Positions 63,462-64,000 of a stretch of DNA of 64,000 bases are shown here, one piece after another (positions within the stretch are counted from its first letter, which is position 1; each line of letters opens with the position of its first letter). The position numbers were made by a program, and so were the translations under genes. Below the pieces are notes generated by a model, which saw only the letters and a program-made list of their open reading frames with translations, was not told the origin of the DNA and searched no databases. The DNA is from Pseudalkalibacillus hwajinpoensis (GTDB lineage Bacteria > Bacillota > Bacilli > Bacillales > Guptibacillaceae), in NCBI RefSeq assembly GCF_039851965.1, contig NZ_CP156674.1, forward strand, positions 2,046,001-2,110,000, read 5' to 3'.

Positions 63462-64000
63462 ACCGCCTGTTTGGATTCAATCTCTTCAATAAAACCATAA
63501 AGCAGTTCAGCCAGACCATCTCTCGTATTCGTTTCATTAATCGCGTTACGAACCTTGCCGTTACCTCGAAGTCCCTTCAAATACCAGGCTGCATGCTTGC
63601 GCATCTCACGAACGGCCACATTTTCACCTTTAAGCAAAACAAGGCGGTCTAAATGGAGCATCGCAACATCAATTTTTTCTCGAGGGGTTGGATCATCAAG
63701 GATTTTGCCTGTCTCAAGGAATTGAACGGTACGATAAAGCATCCATGGGTTACCTAGAGCTCCTCGTCCAATCATGACACCATCTACACCTGTGGTATCC
63801 AGCATTCTCTTAGCGTCCTGAGGAGTTTTAACATCTCCATTTCCAATTACCGGAATAGATACAGACTCCTTCACACGCCTAATAATATCCCAATCCGCTT
63901 CACCTTCATACATTTGCACACGCGTACGTCCGTGAAGAGCTACTGCTTTCCCGCCTGCAGCCTCAATCGCTTTAGCGTTTTCGATCGCATAGATGTGCTC
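63458..64000 (-). CDS. dusB: tRNA-dihydrouridine synthase DusB (3' part)
   Basis: 180 codons of the C-terminal half, open to the window edge, ending VKESVSIPVIGNGDV..., MIGRGALGNPWMLY and a helical C-terminus. The catalytic loop neighbour HGRTRVQMYEGEA and FMN-binding GNGDV and GRG motifs are those of the Dus family, which reduces uridines in tRNA D-loops. Position before lysS matches B. subtilis YacF. The active-site Cys lies outside the window. Confidence 0.95.
   Translation of the reverse strand, partial: EHIYAIENAKAIEAAGGKAVALHGRTRVQMYEGEADWDIIRRVKESVSIPVIGNGDVKTPQDAKRMLDTTGVDGVMIGRGALGNPWMLYRTVQFLETGKILDDPTPREKIDVAMLHLDRLVLLKGENVAVREMRKHAAWYLKGLRGNGKVRNAINETNTRDGLAELLYGFIEEIESKQAV

Overview
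This window is a ribosome-biogenesis and housekeeping region of a member of the Bacillaceae. Every protein-coding gene and stable RNA lies on the minus strand, so transcription runs from high to low coordinates. Gene order follows the origin-proximal region of Bacillus subtilis almost gene for gene: dusB-lysS-rrn-tRNAs-rrn-ctsR-mcsA-mcsB-clpC-radA-disA-yacL-ispD-ispF-gltX-cysE-cysS-mrnC-rlmB-yacP-sigH-rpmG-secE-nusG-rplKAJL-ybxB-rpoBC-rplGB-rpsLG-fusA-tuf-S10/spc/alpha-ecfA. The proteins look like those of B. subtilis and alkaliphilic relatives. The genus cannot be fixed from the sequence alone. No prophage, insertion sequence, CRISPR array or defence island is visible.

Layout from the high-coordinate end. 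63.3-64 kb: 3' part of dusB, then a promoter and a small dyad ahead of lysS. 55.4-61.7 kb: lysS terminator, tandem rRNA promoters, a 16S-tRNAIle-tRNAAla-23S-5S operon and eight tRNA genes (Val, Thr, Lys, Leu, Gly, Arg, Pro, Ala). 50.2-55.4 kb: a second promoter, a second 16S-23S-5S operon without spacer tRNAs, and a terminator. 45.2-49.9 kb: the CtsR heat-shock operon with its operator. 34.5-45 kb: radA, disA, yacL, ispDF, gltX, a cysteine T-box, cysE, cysS and RNA-metabolism genes. 33.7-34.5 kb: sigH.

29-33.7 kb: rpmG, secE, nusG and the L11-L1-L10-L12 genes with an L10 leader. 21.7-29.1 kb: rpoBC. 16.8-21.6 kb: the str operon. 1.3-16.7 kb: the S10-spc-alpha cluster of 30 genes, ending in rplQ and terminators. 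0-0.9 kb: the ECF transporter ATPases.

The genes form the core of gene expression: ribosomal RNA and proteins, RNA polymerase, translation factors, the Sec translocon, tRNA charging and modification, and rRNA processing. Regulation appears at the RNA level (T-box, L10 leader, several unassigned leader hairpins and attenuator-like elements) and at the DNA level (CtsR box, two promoter-associated dyads). I see no new multi-gene system. The least explained items are a tandem pair of 119-bp intergenic repeats near 1 kb, leader structures ahead of rpoB and rpmG, dyads over the lysS and str promoters, and a hairpin between the ribosome binding site and start codon of nusG. Start codons were moved inward from the longest open frame wherever a Shine-Dalgarno sequence (SD) and family length agreed.
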